A stretch of DNA of 64,000 bases. It comes from Sphingopyxis sp. BSN-002. Its GTDB lineage: Bacteria; Pseudomonadota; Alphaproteobacteria; Sphingomonadales; Sphingomonadaceae. The stretch covers positions 3,304,501-3,368,500 of the forward strand of contig NZ_CP091804.1 of assembly GCF_022024275.1 (NCBI RefSeq), in the 5' to 3' direction. How positions within the stretch are numbered: position 1 is the stretch's first letter; each line of letters begins with the position of its first letter. Positions 17,224 through 25,823 of this stretch are shown one piece after another. The notes beneath the pieces are model-generated. The model was given only the letters and a program-made list of their open reading frames with translations. It had not been told where the DNA came from and searched no databases. Position numbers and translations under genes: made by a program.

Positions 17224-18264
17224 ATGAAAGCCCTTCGCTATTACGGCGCACACGACATCCGCTACGAAAGCATGGACGATCCGACGCCGCAATCGGACCG
17301 CGACGCGATCGTCAAGGTCACCGCCTGTGCGATCTGCGGTAGCGACCTGCACATCTATCATGGCCATGGTTTTTCGGAGGATGTCGGCTTCTGCGTCGGG
17401 CACGAGGCGGTGGGCGAGGTCGTCGAAACCGGGCGCGGCGTGTCGCGGCTGAAGGTCGGCGACAAGGTGATGATCCCTGCCGCGGTCGGCTGTGGATCGT
17501 GCCGGTCGTGCCTCGCCGGGGTCGTCAATCTCTGCGAGTTCGGCATGGGGTCCTGCTACGGCCTGTCGGCAAAGCTGCAGGGTTCGCAGGCCGAGGCGGT
17601 GCGTGTTCCTGCCGCCGACGTCAATGCCGTGCTTATCCCCGACGGCGTGTCGGAGGAACAGGCGCTGTTGATGACCGACGCGCTCGCGACCGCCTGGTTC
17701 GGTGCCCGCAATGCCGATATCGTGCCGGGCAGCAGCGTCGCCGTGATAGGGCTTGGGCCGATCGGCCTGATGGCGGTCGAGAGCGCCTTCGTCATGGGCG
17801 CGTATGTCGTCTATGCGATCGATCCGATTGCCGAACGCCGCGCGCTGGCCGAGGAGGCGGGCGCGATCGCGCTTCACCCCGGTGACGCAATCGAGACGAT
17901 CCGCGAGGCCACCAAGGGACGCAAGCTCGACTGCGCGATCGAGGTCGTCGGGCGCGACGAGACGGTCGATCTCGCGCTCCGCCTAGTCCGCGCGCGCGGC
18001 ACCGTGTCGGTGATCGGGGTGCAGCAGTCGCGGCGCTATGCCTTCCCGCTCGAACGCTTCTTCGCCGCCGGTCTGACCTTCCGCGCCGGCACCTGTTCGG
18101 TGCCCGAGGAGCTGCCCACGCTGTTCCCGCTGGTGCAGTCGGGGCGGCTGAGGCCCGAGAAATATATCAGTCACCGCTTGCCATTGAGCGCGGGAGCCGA
18201 GGCCTATGCGCTGTTCGATGCGCGCGATGGCGGCGCCCTCAAGATGATCCTGACGCCAAACTAG
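17224..18264 (+). CDS. Zinc-dependent alcohol dehydrogenase (MDR family)
   Basis: Medium-chain dehydrogenase of 346 residues. The catalytic zinc site is CAICGSDLHIYHG with GHEAVGEV. The structural zinc loop is complete (CGSCRSCLAGVVNLC), unlike the paralogue at 10389. The Rossmann motif VIGLGPIGLMAV is followed by AIDPIAERR, which suggests NAD. A GGGAGG sits about 7 nt before the ATG. It is the last gene of the kinase operon, 21 bp after the acyl-CoA dehydrogenase. The substrate is unknown. Confidence 0.88.
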   Translation: MKALRYYGAHDIRYESMDDPTPQSDRDAIVKVTACAICGSDLHIYHGHGFSEDVGFCVGHEAVGEVVETGRGVSRLKVGDKVMIPAAVGCGSCRSCLAGVVNLCEFGMGSCYGLSAKLQGSQAEAVRVPAADVNAVLIPDGVSEEQALLMTDALATAWFGARNADIVPGSSVAVIGLGPIGLMAVESAFVMGAYVVYAIDPIAERRALAEEAGAIALHPGDAIETIREATKGRKLDCAIEVVGRDETVDLALRLVRARGTVSVIGVQQSRRYAFPLERFFAAGLTFRAGTCSVPEELPTLFPLVQSGRLRPEKYISHRLPLSAGAEAYALFDARDGGALKMILTPN

Positions 18265-18706
18265 GCATACCATCCTCGCGCAAGATTGCCTTCATCTGCT
18301 GTATCAGCGATGGATAGCAGACTTACCATTTTGGTGCCTTCACCTACGTTTCATTGCGAAGAGTTTATGGGAACCGATCAAGCGGCGCGTTTGTCCGCTT
18401 TTCGAGGCACGGGCTGCAAAGAAGACGGCCCGCTAGCGCCCAGAGGTCGCCGCGCGAGTTTAGCGCAATGGGCATCCGGCTTGAGCGGTCCGCTTCTTTC
18501 CTGATCGTTCCTGACGCCGGTCTTTCTATCCTGCAGTCTGATCGGCCAATTTCGCCTTTGGAGAGCGAGGCAAGCCACGATAATTTACGGGCAAATAGGA
18601 CCGGCACCTATCGACGACGCCGGTAGATCAAATTGAGGCCCGATTGGCCGCAGACCACGCAAGGCTAAGGTGGTTTGGCGCAGGCTTTCGTATGTCTGGA
18701 AAGAAA
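18265..18706. other. Intergenic stretch of 442 bp, no gene seen
   Basis: Both strands were read for coding potential, tRNA-proximal integration remnants and repeats. Only short frames without protein-like composition occur. One hairpin-like element (CCGGC...GCCGG, around 18600-18622) is present. The base composition is somewhat more AT-rich than the flanking genes. No integrase, attachment duplicate of the tRNA end or transposase fragment is visible. Confidence 0.5.
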
Positions 18707-18781
18707 TGGCTCCCCGGGTAGGATTCGAACCTACGACCGATCGATTAACAGTCGATTGCTCTACCGCTGAGCTACCGAGGA
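18707..18781 (-). tRNA. tRNA-Asn (anticodon GUU)
   Basis: A 75-nt cloverleaf can be folded by eye on the minus strand. The acceptor stem is TCCTCGG paired with CCGGGGA, with one G-T pair. The D arm is GCTC/GAGC, the anticodon stem ATCGA/TCGAT holds the loop CTGTTAA, and the T arm GTAGG/CCTAC holds the loop TTCGAAT. The encoded 3' end is GCCA. Anticodon GTT reads AAC and AAU. Confidence 0.97.
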
Positions 18782-18842
18782 ACACACCGCCGTGGCGGGC
18801 AAGGCGGCCCCTTTGCCGTCGCCCGAATGATTTTGCAAGACC

Positions 18843-19613
18843 TCAAACGATAAATTGTTCCATCGCGATGCGTTCGTCCAATCCCTGATCGGGATCGAAG
18901 AGCAAAGTCAGCGGCCGGCTGCGGTCGGTCGTGACCAATACGGTCTTCACGTCGCGGATTTCGCGCTGGTCTGCGACTGCGCTGACCGGGCGCTTTGCGG
19001 CCTCGCGGACGTTGAAGCGGATGCTCGTCGATTCGGGAACGAGCGCACCGCGCCAGCGCCGCGGGCGGAAAGGGCTGATCGGGGTCAGCGCGAGCATTGC
19101 CGAATCGAGCGGCAGGATCGGGCCGTTGGCGCTGAGGTTGTACGCCGTCGATCCGGCAGGGGTCGAGACGAGGACGCCGTCGCAGGCGAGTTCCTCAAGC
19201 ATTGTCTTTTCGTTGATCATCACCTCGAGTTTTGCCGCCTGGCGCGTTTCGCGGAGCAGCGAGATTTCGTTGATCGCGGGCAGGATGTGCCGCTCGCCGC
19301 TGATCGTCGTGATGTCGCCCGACAGCGGATGAATCAGATAGGGGCGTGCGGCGGCAATGCGATCGAGCAGCCCTTCGACCCGGAACTCGTTCATCAGGAA
19401 GCCGATCGTGCCGCGGTTCATCCCGAACACCGGCATGCTGCGCCGCTGGTCGAGCAGCTGGTGCAGCATGTGCAGCAGAAAGCCGTCGCCGCCGAGAACG
19501 ATCAGCATGTCAGCCTCGTTCAGGTCGACGAAGTCGTAGAGCGGACGAAGTTCGGCCTCGGCCTCCTCCGCCACGGGCGAATTCGACGCGACCAGCGCGA
19601 TCCTGCGTTGCAT
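18843..19613 (-). CDS. nadK: NAD kinase
   Basis: Makes NADP from NAD and ATP in the cytoplasm; 256 residues, close to the alphaproteobacterial length. The diacylglycerol-kinase-fold signature is LIVLGGDGFLLHML. MNRGTIGFLMNEF and AYNLSANGPILPLDS follow at the NAD site. I moved the start to the ATG at 19613, because GGGGGA lies about 5 nt upstream and IALVASNSP matches the usual N-terminus. The longer frame to 19655 adds 14 residues without family support. moaA lies upstream on the same strand with a 25-bp gap. Confidence 0.93.
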   Translation of the reverse strand: MQRRIALVASNSPVAEEAEAELRPLYDFVDLNEADMLIVLGGDGFLLHMLHQLLDQRRSMPVFGMNRGTIGFLMNEFRVEGLLDRIAAARPYLIHPLSGDITTISGERHILPAINEISLLRETRQAAKLEVMINEKTMLEELACDGVLVSTPAGSTAYNLSANGPILPLDSAMLALTPISPFRPRRWRGALVPESTSIRFNVREAAKRPVSAVADQREIRDVKTVLVTTDRSRPLTLLFDPDQGLDERIAMEQFIV

Positions 19614-19638
19614 TATGGTCCCCCTTGGCCCGGCTATC

Positions 19639-20655
19639 CTAGCCGCCCGTTGCACTCATATGACGCGCGACCGCCGGTTGTGACTTTCGTTCGATATGAA
19701 AGTCATGCGCGCGGGGTTTGCCAGCCAATGCGACATCAATCAAGCCGTCGACATCGTCGCCGTCACGCAGCGCTGCGCGGAGGTCGACATGGTCATCCTG
19801 GCCGAGGCACATGTAGATGCGCCCCTCGACGGTCAGGCGGATGCGGTTGCAGGTCGAGCAGAAATTGTCGCTGAGCGGGGTGATGAGGCCGAGGGTGACG
19901 GGGCTGTCCTCGATCGCGAAATAGCGCGCGGGACCGCCGGTCGCCTTGTCGACCGGCCAGATCGCGCGCGCCGCGCGCAGCGGTGCGATGAACTGGTGGA
20001 GCGGGATATAGTGATCGCTCCGGTCTCCTTCGATCTCGCCGAGCGGCATCGTCTCGATCAGCGTCAGGTCGCAGCCGTTCGCGCTACAGAAATCGAGTAT
20101 CGGGAGCAGCTGATCCTCGTTGAGACCCGCGAGCGCGACCATATTGATCTTGACCGCCAGACCGGCGCTCCTCGCTGCGTCTACCCCGCGGAGCGCGACC
20201 CCGAGATCGCCGACGCGGGTGATGTGACGAAAGGCTGCCGGATCGAGGGTGTCTAGGCTGACGTTGATTCGCCGGACGCCGGCGGCGGCGAGCATCGGCG
20301 CATGTTCGGCGAGCCGCATGGCGTTGGTGGTCAGCGTCAGCTCGTCGAGTCCGTGGCCGATCAGCGCGCCCAGCCGCATTGCGAGCGTATCGATCCCGCG
20401 GCGGACGAGCGGTTCGCCGCCGGTCAGCCGGATGCGGCGGATGCCCCGCGCGACGAAGCGCTCGGCCAGATCCCCCATTTCCTCGATATTCAGAATCGCC
20501 GATTTCGGCAGGAATTGCATGTCTTCGGCCATGCAATAGCGGCAGCGCAGATCGCAGCGGTCGGTCACCGACAGGCGCAAATAGCTGATCCGGCGGCCGA
20601 TGCCGTCGATCAAGGGCGCGGTCGAAGCCGCAGGCGGAGACGAAATTACGGCCAT
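19639..20655 (-). CDS. moaA: GTP 3',8-cyclase (molybdopterin biosynthesis protein A)
   Basis: Radical SAM enzyme that starts molybdenum cofactor synthesis from GTP; 338 residues. The N-terminal cluster ligands are Cys34, Cys38 and Cys41 (CDLRCRYC). LTGGEPLVR and SLDTLDPAAF are typical. The C-terminal second cluster is FCSTCNRIRLT followed by a third cysteine in YMCLGQ. The usual Gly-Gly tail is present at the end (SATGG). The open frame continues upstream to 21096, but the family N-terminus and the divergent EAL gene support the ATG at 20655. No moaC or moaE is in the window. Confidence 0.94.
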   Translation of the reverse strand: MAVISSPPAASTAPLIDGIGRRISYLRLSVTDRCDLRCRYCMAEDMQFLPKSAILNIEEMGDLAERFVARGIRRIRLTGGEPLVRRGIDTLAMRLGALIGHGLDELTLTTNAMRLAEHAPMLAAAGVRRINVSLDTLDPAAFRHITRVGDLGVALRGVDAARSAGLAVKINMVALAGLNEDQLLPILDFCSANGCDLTLIETMPLGEIEGDRSDHYIPLHQFIAPLRAARAIWPVDKATGGPARYFAIEDSPVTLGLITPLSDNFCSTCNRIRLTVEGRIYMCLGQDDHVDLRAALRDGDDVDGLIDVALAGKPRAHDFHIERKSQPAVARHMSATGG

Positions 20656-20668
20656 TGCGGGGATTGTG

Positions 20669-21916
20669 ATGCAAAAGGGAAGGGCTTGGCAAGTAATCGC
20701 TGCTATGGCGGCGCTCATGAATCGGATGATTGACTCGGATGCGGCAAGCGTCCGGCAGATTGAATTGCTACAAGAACAGGCCGGCGCGGATATCGGCGTG
20801 ATCCTCGTGCAGGTCGACCAGCTCGCGCGCATCAACACGAGCGCGGGGACCGAAACGGGTGATGCGTTGCTCGAAGAGGTGGCGCGACGGCTCGAAGGTT
20901 TCGCGGGCGACGAGTTCGGGCAAGGCTCAGTGGTCGAGCGGATCGGCGGACCGCGCTTCGTCATCGTGCCGGCGACGTCATTGTCGCTCGGGGCGCTGCG
21001 GGTACAGGAACGTGCGCTGCATGTGGCGCTTGCCGAGCCGATGGTCGGCGACCCCAATGGCCGGCTCGCGATCCGGATCGCGGCGTCGCTGATCACGCGC
21101 GACGAGGATATTGCCGCTCAGCTTCGCATTGCGAGCGACCAGCTTGGCCGTCCGGCATCGGCCCGCGATGGTGCCATGGTCAACGCGGCGCTCTCGCACG
21201 ACGAGGTCGTCGTCTTCTATCAGCCGCAATATGATGTTGCGACGGGCGAAATGACCGGTGTGGAGGCGCTGCTGCGCTGGCAGCATCCCGAACTGGGCCT
21301 GCTCGGCGCGGGGCCGCTGGTCACCGCCGCGCGCGCGGCGCGCCTCGAGCGCGAACTGACCGAGCATGCACACCGCGTCGCGCTCGCCGAAATGGCGAAA
21401 TGGCCGAAGGCGCTCGGCAAGCTGCGCGTTTCGCTCAACATCACCGCCGCCGATCTTGGCGATCCGGATTTCGCTGATCGTTTCGCAATGATGGCGAAAT
21501 GGGCCGGAGTCGATCCTGACCGGATCACGCTGGAGCTGACCGAGCAGGCGATGCTCAGCGATCCCGCGAGCGCGGCGGCGCAGCTGGCGCAATTGCGCGC
21601 GCTCGGTTGCGCGATCGCGATCGACGACTTCGGGACGGGCTATTCCAGCCTGTCGCTGCTCGCGCGGCTGCCGATCGACTATCTCAAGATCGACAGCGGT
21701 TTCACGCGGAGCCTCGACGGCAGCGACCGCGACCGGATCGTCGTGCGCGCGATCGTCGATCTCGCGCGGGCGCTCGGCCTTCTGGTCGTGGCCGAGGGGA
21801 TCGAGAAGGAGCAGCAGCTCGACCGGCTGAAGGAGCTTGGCGTGGCGACCTGGCAGGGCTTCCTGAAATCGGGACCGGTGCCCGGCGACCAGCTTCCGGA
21901 CCTGTTGACCGCCTAG
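20669..21916 (+). CDS. Degenerate GGDEF / EAL domain protein (c-di-GMP phosphodiesterase)
   Basis: About 415 residues. The N-terminal third resembles a GGDEF domain, but the signature region reads RIGGPRFVIV, so cyclase activity is unlikely. The C-terminal EAL domain looks complete: GVEALLRW, SLNITAADL, LELTEQAML, AIDDFGTGYSSL, YLKID and VVAEGIE are all present, as expected for c-di-GMP hydrolysis. No membrane segment or PAS domain is seen. The start is uncertain; I chose the ATG at 20669 after GGGGA, 13 bp from the divergent moaA. The longer frame from 20600 would overlap moaA. Confidence 0.87.
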   Translation: MQKGRAWQVIAAMAALMNRMIDSDAASVRQIELLQEQAGADIGVILVQVDQLARINTSAGTETGDALLEEVARRLEGFAGDEFGQGSVVERIGGPRFVIVPATSLSLGALRVQERALHVALAEPMVGDPNGRLAIRIAASLITRDEDIAAQLRIASDQLGRPASARDGAMVNAALSHDEVVVFYQPQYDVATGEMTGVEALLRWQHPELGLLGAGPLVTAARAARLERELTEHAHRVALAEMAKWPKALGKLRVSLNITAADLGDPDFADRFAMMAKWAGVDPDRITLELTEQAMLSDPASAAAQLAQLRALGCAIAIDDFGTGYSSLSLLARLPIDYLKIDSGFTRSLDGSDRDRIVVRAIVDLARALGLLVVAEGIEKEQQLDRLKELGVATWQGFLKSGPVPGDQLPDLLTA

Positions 21917-24900
21917 GCAGCCTGCTTCGCGAGTTTCCCCAATCCCTTCGAGAGCTGCAGCGCGCCGTTCAGGCGGGCGCCCGTGCTCACCCAGTCGCCG
22001 CTGATCGACAGCTTGTTGTCGGGGCGGATACGTGCGCGGCCTTTCAGTCGCTCGACATAGGCGATCAGCCCGGGGACGTTGGCAAACTGGTCGCCGTGGA
22101 AGCTGACGAGCGCGCCCTTGGTGCCGACATCGAGCTTGGCGATGCCCGCCGCCTTCGCGTTCGCCTTGATTTCCATCAGCTGGATCAGGTTCGCGGTCTC
22201 GGGCGGGAGCGGACCGAAACGGTCGATCATTTCGGCGGCGAAAGCATCTAGCGCCGGACGGTCGCCGGCGTCGTTCAGGCGGCGATAGAGCGCCATGCGC
22301 AGCGGCAGATCGGGGACATAATCCTCGGGGATCAGGATCGGTGCGTCGACGGTGATGATCGGCGACAAGGCTTCGCGCGGCGGCGCGGCGCCCATGCCCT
22401 CGGCCTTGGCGACGAGGATCGCCTCCTCCAGCATCGATTGGTAAAGTTCGAAACCGACCTCGCGGATGTGCCCCGATTGCTCGTCGCCGACGAGATTGCC
22501 CGCGCCGCGGATGTCGAGGTCGTGGCTCGCAAGCTGGAAGCCTGCGCCGAGCGTGTCGAGGTCGCCGAGCAGTTTCAGCCGCTTTTCGGCGGTATCGGTG
22601 ATCGCCCCGCCCTCGGGCGTCGTGAGGTAAGCATAGGCGCGCGTCTTCGAACGTCCGACGCGGCCGCGGAGCTGATAGAGCTGCGCGAGACCGAAACGGT
22701 CGGCGCGGTGGACGATCAGCGTATTCGCGCTCGGGATGTCGAGACCGCTTTCGACGATCGTCGTCGAGACGAGCACGTCATATTTGCGGTCATAGAAGGC
22801 GCTCATCCGCTCCTCGACCTCGCCCGGTGCCATCTGGCCGTGTGCGACGACATATTTGATTTCGGGCACGCGATTGCGCAGGAATTCCTCGATGTCGGGG
22901 AGGTCCTTGATCCGCGGTGTGACGAAGAAGCTCTGGCCGCCGCGGTCGTGCTCGCGGAGCAGCGCCTCGCGAATGACAACGGGGTCCCAAGGCGCGACGT
23001 AAGTCCGCACCGCGAGGCGATCGACCGGCGGCGTCTGGATGACGCTGAGTTCGCGGAGGCCCGACATCGCCATCTGCAAGGTGCGCGGGATAGGCGTAGC
23101 GGTGAGCGTCAACACATGGACGTCGGCCTTCAGCTGCTTCAGTCGTTCCTTGTGGACGACACCGAAACGCTGTTCCTCGTCAACGATGACGAGGCCGAGA
23201 TTCTTGAACTCGACCGCTTTCGCGATGACCGCGTGGGTGCCGACGACGATGTCGATCTGGCCGCTCGACAGGCCGTCGCGTGTCCTCTGCGCTTCGCCAG
23301 GGGGCACGAGCCGTGAGAGACGGCCGATATTGACCGGGAAGCCTTTGAAGCGCTCGACGAAGTTCGTGTAATGCTGGCGCGCAAGGAGGGTCGTAGGCAC
23401 GACGACGGCGACCTGAACCCCCGCCATCGCCGCGACGAAAGCGGCGCGCAGCGCGACCTCTGTCTTGCCGAAGCCGACGTCGCCGCAGACGAGCCGGTCC
23501 ATCGGGCGGCCCGCGGCGAGGTCTTCGAGCACGTCGCCGATCGCGCGGTCCTGATCGTCGGTTTCCTGATAGGGAAAGCGGTCGGCGAAGGCGGGGTAGG
23601 CGGCGTCCTGTGCCAGCACCTCGCCGGGGCGGAGCGCGCGCTGCGCCGCGGTCGCGAGCAATTCGCCCGCAATCTCGCGGATTCGCTCCTTCATTCGCGC
23701 CTTGCGACGCTGCCAGGCTTCGCCGCCGAGCTTGTCGAGCGCGACCCCGTCGCTCTCGCCACCGTAGCGCGAGAGGACGTCGAGATTTTCGACGGGGACG
23801 TAAAGCTTGTCGCCGCCCGCGTAAGTGAGCGCCACGCAGTCGTGCGGGCTGCTCCCGACCGGGATCGATGTCAGGCCTTCGTAACGGCCGATACCGTGGT
23901 CGAGGTGGACGACGAGGTCGCCGACGCTGAGCGTCGCGAGCTCGGCGAGGAAGGCGTCGGCGCTTTTGCGGCGCTTTTGACGACGTACCAGCCTTTCGCC
24001 GAGGATGTCCTGTTCGGTGAGCAGGCTGATCGCGTCGCTGGCGAAGCCATGGTCGAGCGGAAGGACGACCATCGCGGTCGCGCCGCCGCTTTCCGCCGAA
24101 GCGGTGCCGAGCGCGTCTTGCCAGCTTTCCGCCGGAGCGAGCGAGGTGACGCCATGGTCGCGCAGCAGCCCCGACAATCGCTCGCGCGCGCCGCCAGAAT
24201 AGCTGGCGATGATCGTCTTGCGCGCCTTGCGGCGCTCGTCCGAGAGATGGTCGGCGACCTTGTCATAGACGTTGAGATCGGCCGTGCGCTCGGGCGTGAA
24301 ATCGCGCGCGGCGAAGGTTTCGAGGTCGATCACCGTCGCCGATGGCGGGACGTCGAACGGCGAGATCATATGGATCGGGCGTGCGCGTTCGGCGTCGGAC
24401 CATTCGTTGCGGGTCAGATACAGCGTTTCGGACGCGAGCGGTCGATAGCTGCCGGCCTGCTCGCGTTCGGCGGCGACGCGGTTCGCGTGATAGTCGGTAA
24501 TCGCGTCAAAGCGCGTCTCGGCGGTCGCGTCGGTGCGGTGACCGCGGAGCACCGGGGTCGCGGGGTCGATATGATCGAACAGCGTCGCCAGCCGCTCCTC
24601 GAACAGCGGCAGCCAGTGATCCATGCCCGCCTGCCGCCTGCCTTCGCTGACCGCCTGATAGAGCGGATCGCCGGTCGCCTGTGCGCCGAAGATTTCGCGG
24701 TAGCTCGAGCGGAAGCGCTTGATCGTCGCCTCGTCGAGCAAGGTTTCGGCGGCGGGGAGCAATTGCAGCGCCTTCGCCGGACCGAGGCTGCGCTGGTCGG
24801 CGGGATCGAAGCGGCGGATGCTCTCGATCTCGTCGCCGAAGAAATCGACGCGGAGGCCCGTCTCCTCACCCGCGGGGAAGAGGTCGAGGATGCCGCCGCG

Positions 24901-25407
24901 TACCGCGAACTCGCCCTGATCGGCGACGGTATCGACGCGGCTGAAACCGTTCGAGACCAGCAGCTCGGCGAGCGCGTCGCGGTCGATCCGTTGCCCCGGC
25001 GCGAGGGTGGTCGCGAGCTGGCGGATGCGGAAGGGGGTAAGCGTGCGCTGGGTGATCGCGGCGACGGTGGTCAGGATCAACTCGCCGCGTTTCGGCGCTT
25101 GTTGCAGCGCCGACAGGGTCGCGAGCCGGTCGGCGCTGACGCGCATCGACGGGCCGGCGCGATCATAGGGCAGGCAGTCCCACGCCGGAAAGCGGTGGAC
25201 GATCAGGTCGGGGGCAAAGAAGGGCGCGGCGTCGGCAACCGCCTGCATCGCGGTGTCGTCGGTCGCGACATAAACGAGCCGCTTGTCGCTGGCGCGCGCC
25301 AGATCGGCGAGCAGTAGCGGCAGGAAGCCGTCCGCCGTCCGCGCGAGCGTCAGCGGCGCCGGAGCCGACGCAATGGCGGCGAAAATATCGGCGGCAGGGC
25401 GGGTCAT
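21913..25407 (-). CDS. mfd: Transcription-repair coupling factor
   Basis: DNA translocase of 1164 residues that removes stalled RNA polymerase and recruits UvrA to lesions. The UvrB-like N-terminal module is present (YVATDDTAMQAVADA, then LPYDRAGPS). The RNA polymerase interaction domain starts at LSVGDLVVHLDHGIGRYEGL. The helicase motifs are CGDVGFGKTEVAL (Walker A), DEEQRFGV, TLTATPIPRTL and QLRGRVGRS. A C-terminal TRCF domain follows. The start at 25407 overlaps the sdhE stop by 4 bp (ATGA), and a longer frame through sdhE is rejected. recG, another repair helicase, lies just beyond. Confidence 0.96.
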   Translation of the reverse strand: MTRPAADIFAAIASAPAPLTLARTADGFLPLLLADLARASDKRLVYVATDDTAMQAVADAAPFFAPDLIVHRFPAWDCLPYDRAGPSMRVSADRLATLSALQQAPKRGELILTTVAAITQRTLTPFRIRQLATTLAPGQRIDRDALAELLVSNGFSRVDTVADQGEFAVRGGILDLFPAGEETGLRVDFFGDEIESIRRFDPADQRSLGPAKALQLLPAAETLLDEATIKRFRSSYREIFGAQATGDPLYQAVSEGRRQAGMDHWLPLFEERLATLFDHIDPATPVLRGHRTDATAETRFDAITDYHANRVAAEREQAGSYRPLASETLYLTRNEWSDAERARPIHMISPFDVPPSATVIDLETFAARDFTPERTADLNVYDKVADHLSDERRKARKTIIASYSGGARERLSGLLRDHGVTSLAPAESWQDALGTASAESGGATAMVVLPLDHGFASDAISLLTEQDILGERLVRRQKRRKSADAFLAELATLSVGDLVVHLDHGIGRYEGLTSIPVGSSPHDCVALTYAGGDKLYVPVENLDVLSRYGGESDGVALDKLGGEAWQRRKARMKERIREIAGELLATAAQRALRPGEVLAQDAAYPAFADRFPYQETDDQDRAIGDVLEDLAAGRPMDRLVCGDVGFGKTEVALRAAFVAAMAGVQVAVVVPTTLLARQHYTNFVERFKGFPVNIGRLSRLVPPGEAQRTRDGLSSGQIDIVVGTHAVIAKAVEFKNLGLVIVDEEQRFGVVHKERLKQLKADVHVLTLTATPIPRTLQMAMSGLRELSVIQTPPVDRLAVRTYVAPWDPVVIREALLREHDRGGQSFFVTPRIKDLPDIEEFLRNRVPEIKYVVAHGQMAPGEVEERMSAFYDRKYDVLVSTTIVESGLDIPSANTLIVHRADRFGLAQLYQLRGRVGRSKTRAYAYLTTPEGGAITDTAEKRLKLLGDLDTLGAGFQLASHDLDIRGAGNLVGDEQSGHIREVGFELYQSMLEEAILVAKAEGMGAAPPREALSPIITVDAPILIPEDYVPDLPLRMALYRRLNDAGDRPALDAFAAEMIDRFGPLPPETANLIQLMEIKANAKAAGIAKLDVGTKGALVSFHGDQFANVPGLIAYVERLKGRARIRPDNKLSISGDWVSTGARLNGALQLSKGLGKLAKQAA

Positions 25408-25664
25408 GGCAGCGGAATATAATCCAGCCGGCGCATCGCGGCGATCAGCGGCGGGTTGTCGAGATGTGCCGGCGGATGGCCGGTCCCGAGTGCCCACGCC
25501 ATGATGTCGACATCATCCTCTTCGACGACCGCCTCGTACCAGTCGAGTTCGGCTTCGCCCCATTCGGCCGAGTAGCGGTCGAAGAAGCCGCCGATCATAT
25601 AGTCGGCCTCGCGCGTGCCGCGGTGCCAGGCGCGGAATTTCAGGCGTTTGAGGCGGTCTTGCAT
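25404..25664 (-). CDS. sdhE: Succinate dehydrogenase flavin assembly factor
   Basis: Small protein of 86 residues (DUF339/Sdh5 family) that helps attach FAD covalently to SdhA. The diagnostic RGTREADYMIG (RGxxExD motif) is at residues 15-25. FDRY and WYEAVVEEDDVDIMAWALG follow as in homologues. It is translationally coupled to mfd, an arrangement common in this group. A palindromic repeat separates it from divergent recG. Confidence 0.93.
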   Translation of the reverse strand: MQDRLKRLKFRAWHRGTREADYMIGGFFDRYSAEWGEAELDWYEAVVEEDDVDIMAWALGTGHPPAHLDNPPLIAAMRRLDYIPLP

Positions 25665-25714
25665 GGCGATTCTTCTTAAGCGGCTCAGCGCGGTGCCGAC
25701 GAAGTTTCCTCAAC

Positions 25715-25796
25715 CCGTTCGCATCGAGCGAAGTCGAGATGCCCATCGGTCTGGCCTATGCCATCGGGGTGTCTCGACTTCGCTCGACACGAACGG
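25715..25796. repeat. Palindromic repeat (BIME-like), copy 1, between sdhE and recG
   Basis: An 82-bp element made of two inverted halves with ends CCGTTCG and CGAACGG. Each half folds by itself: the left hairpin spans 25721-25742 with stem GCATC/GATGC, and the right spans 25769-25790 with stem GTGTC/GACAC. Closely related copies lie at 44085-44167 and 44475-44555. The stem differences compensate each other, so the fold is conserved. Confidence 0.9.
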
Positions 25797-25823
25797 AAAG
25801 ACGAGGCTAGACACGCCCTAGCG

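Noticed and set aside
18265..18706. Integrative element scar beside the tRNA-Asn gene
   Set aside because: No duplicate of the tRNA 3' end and no integrase fragment was found in the gap.
18585..18785. Small minus-strand frame containing GSSAVEQSTVNRS
   Set aside because: It is the translated tRNA-Asn gene, a common false call.
23371..25317. 648-codon frame antisense to mfd
   Set aside because: Arginine- and alanine-rich shadow with no motif; mfd is certain here.
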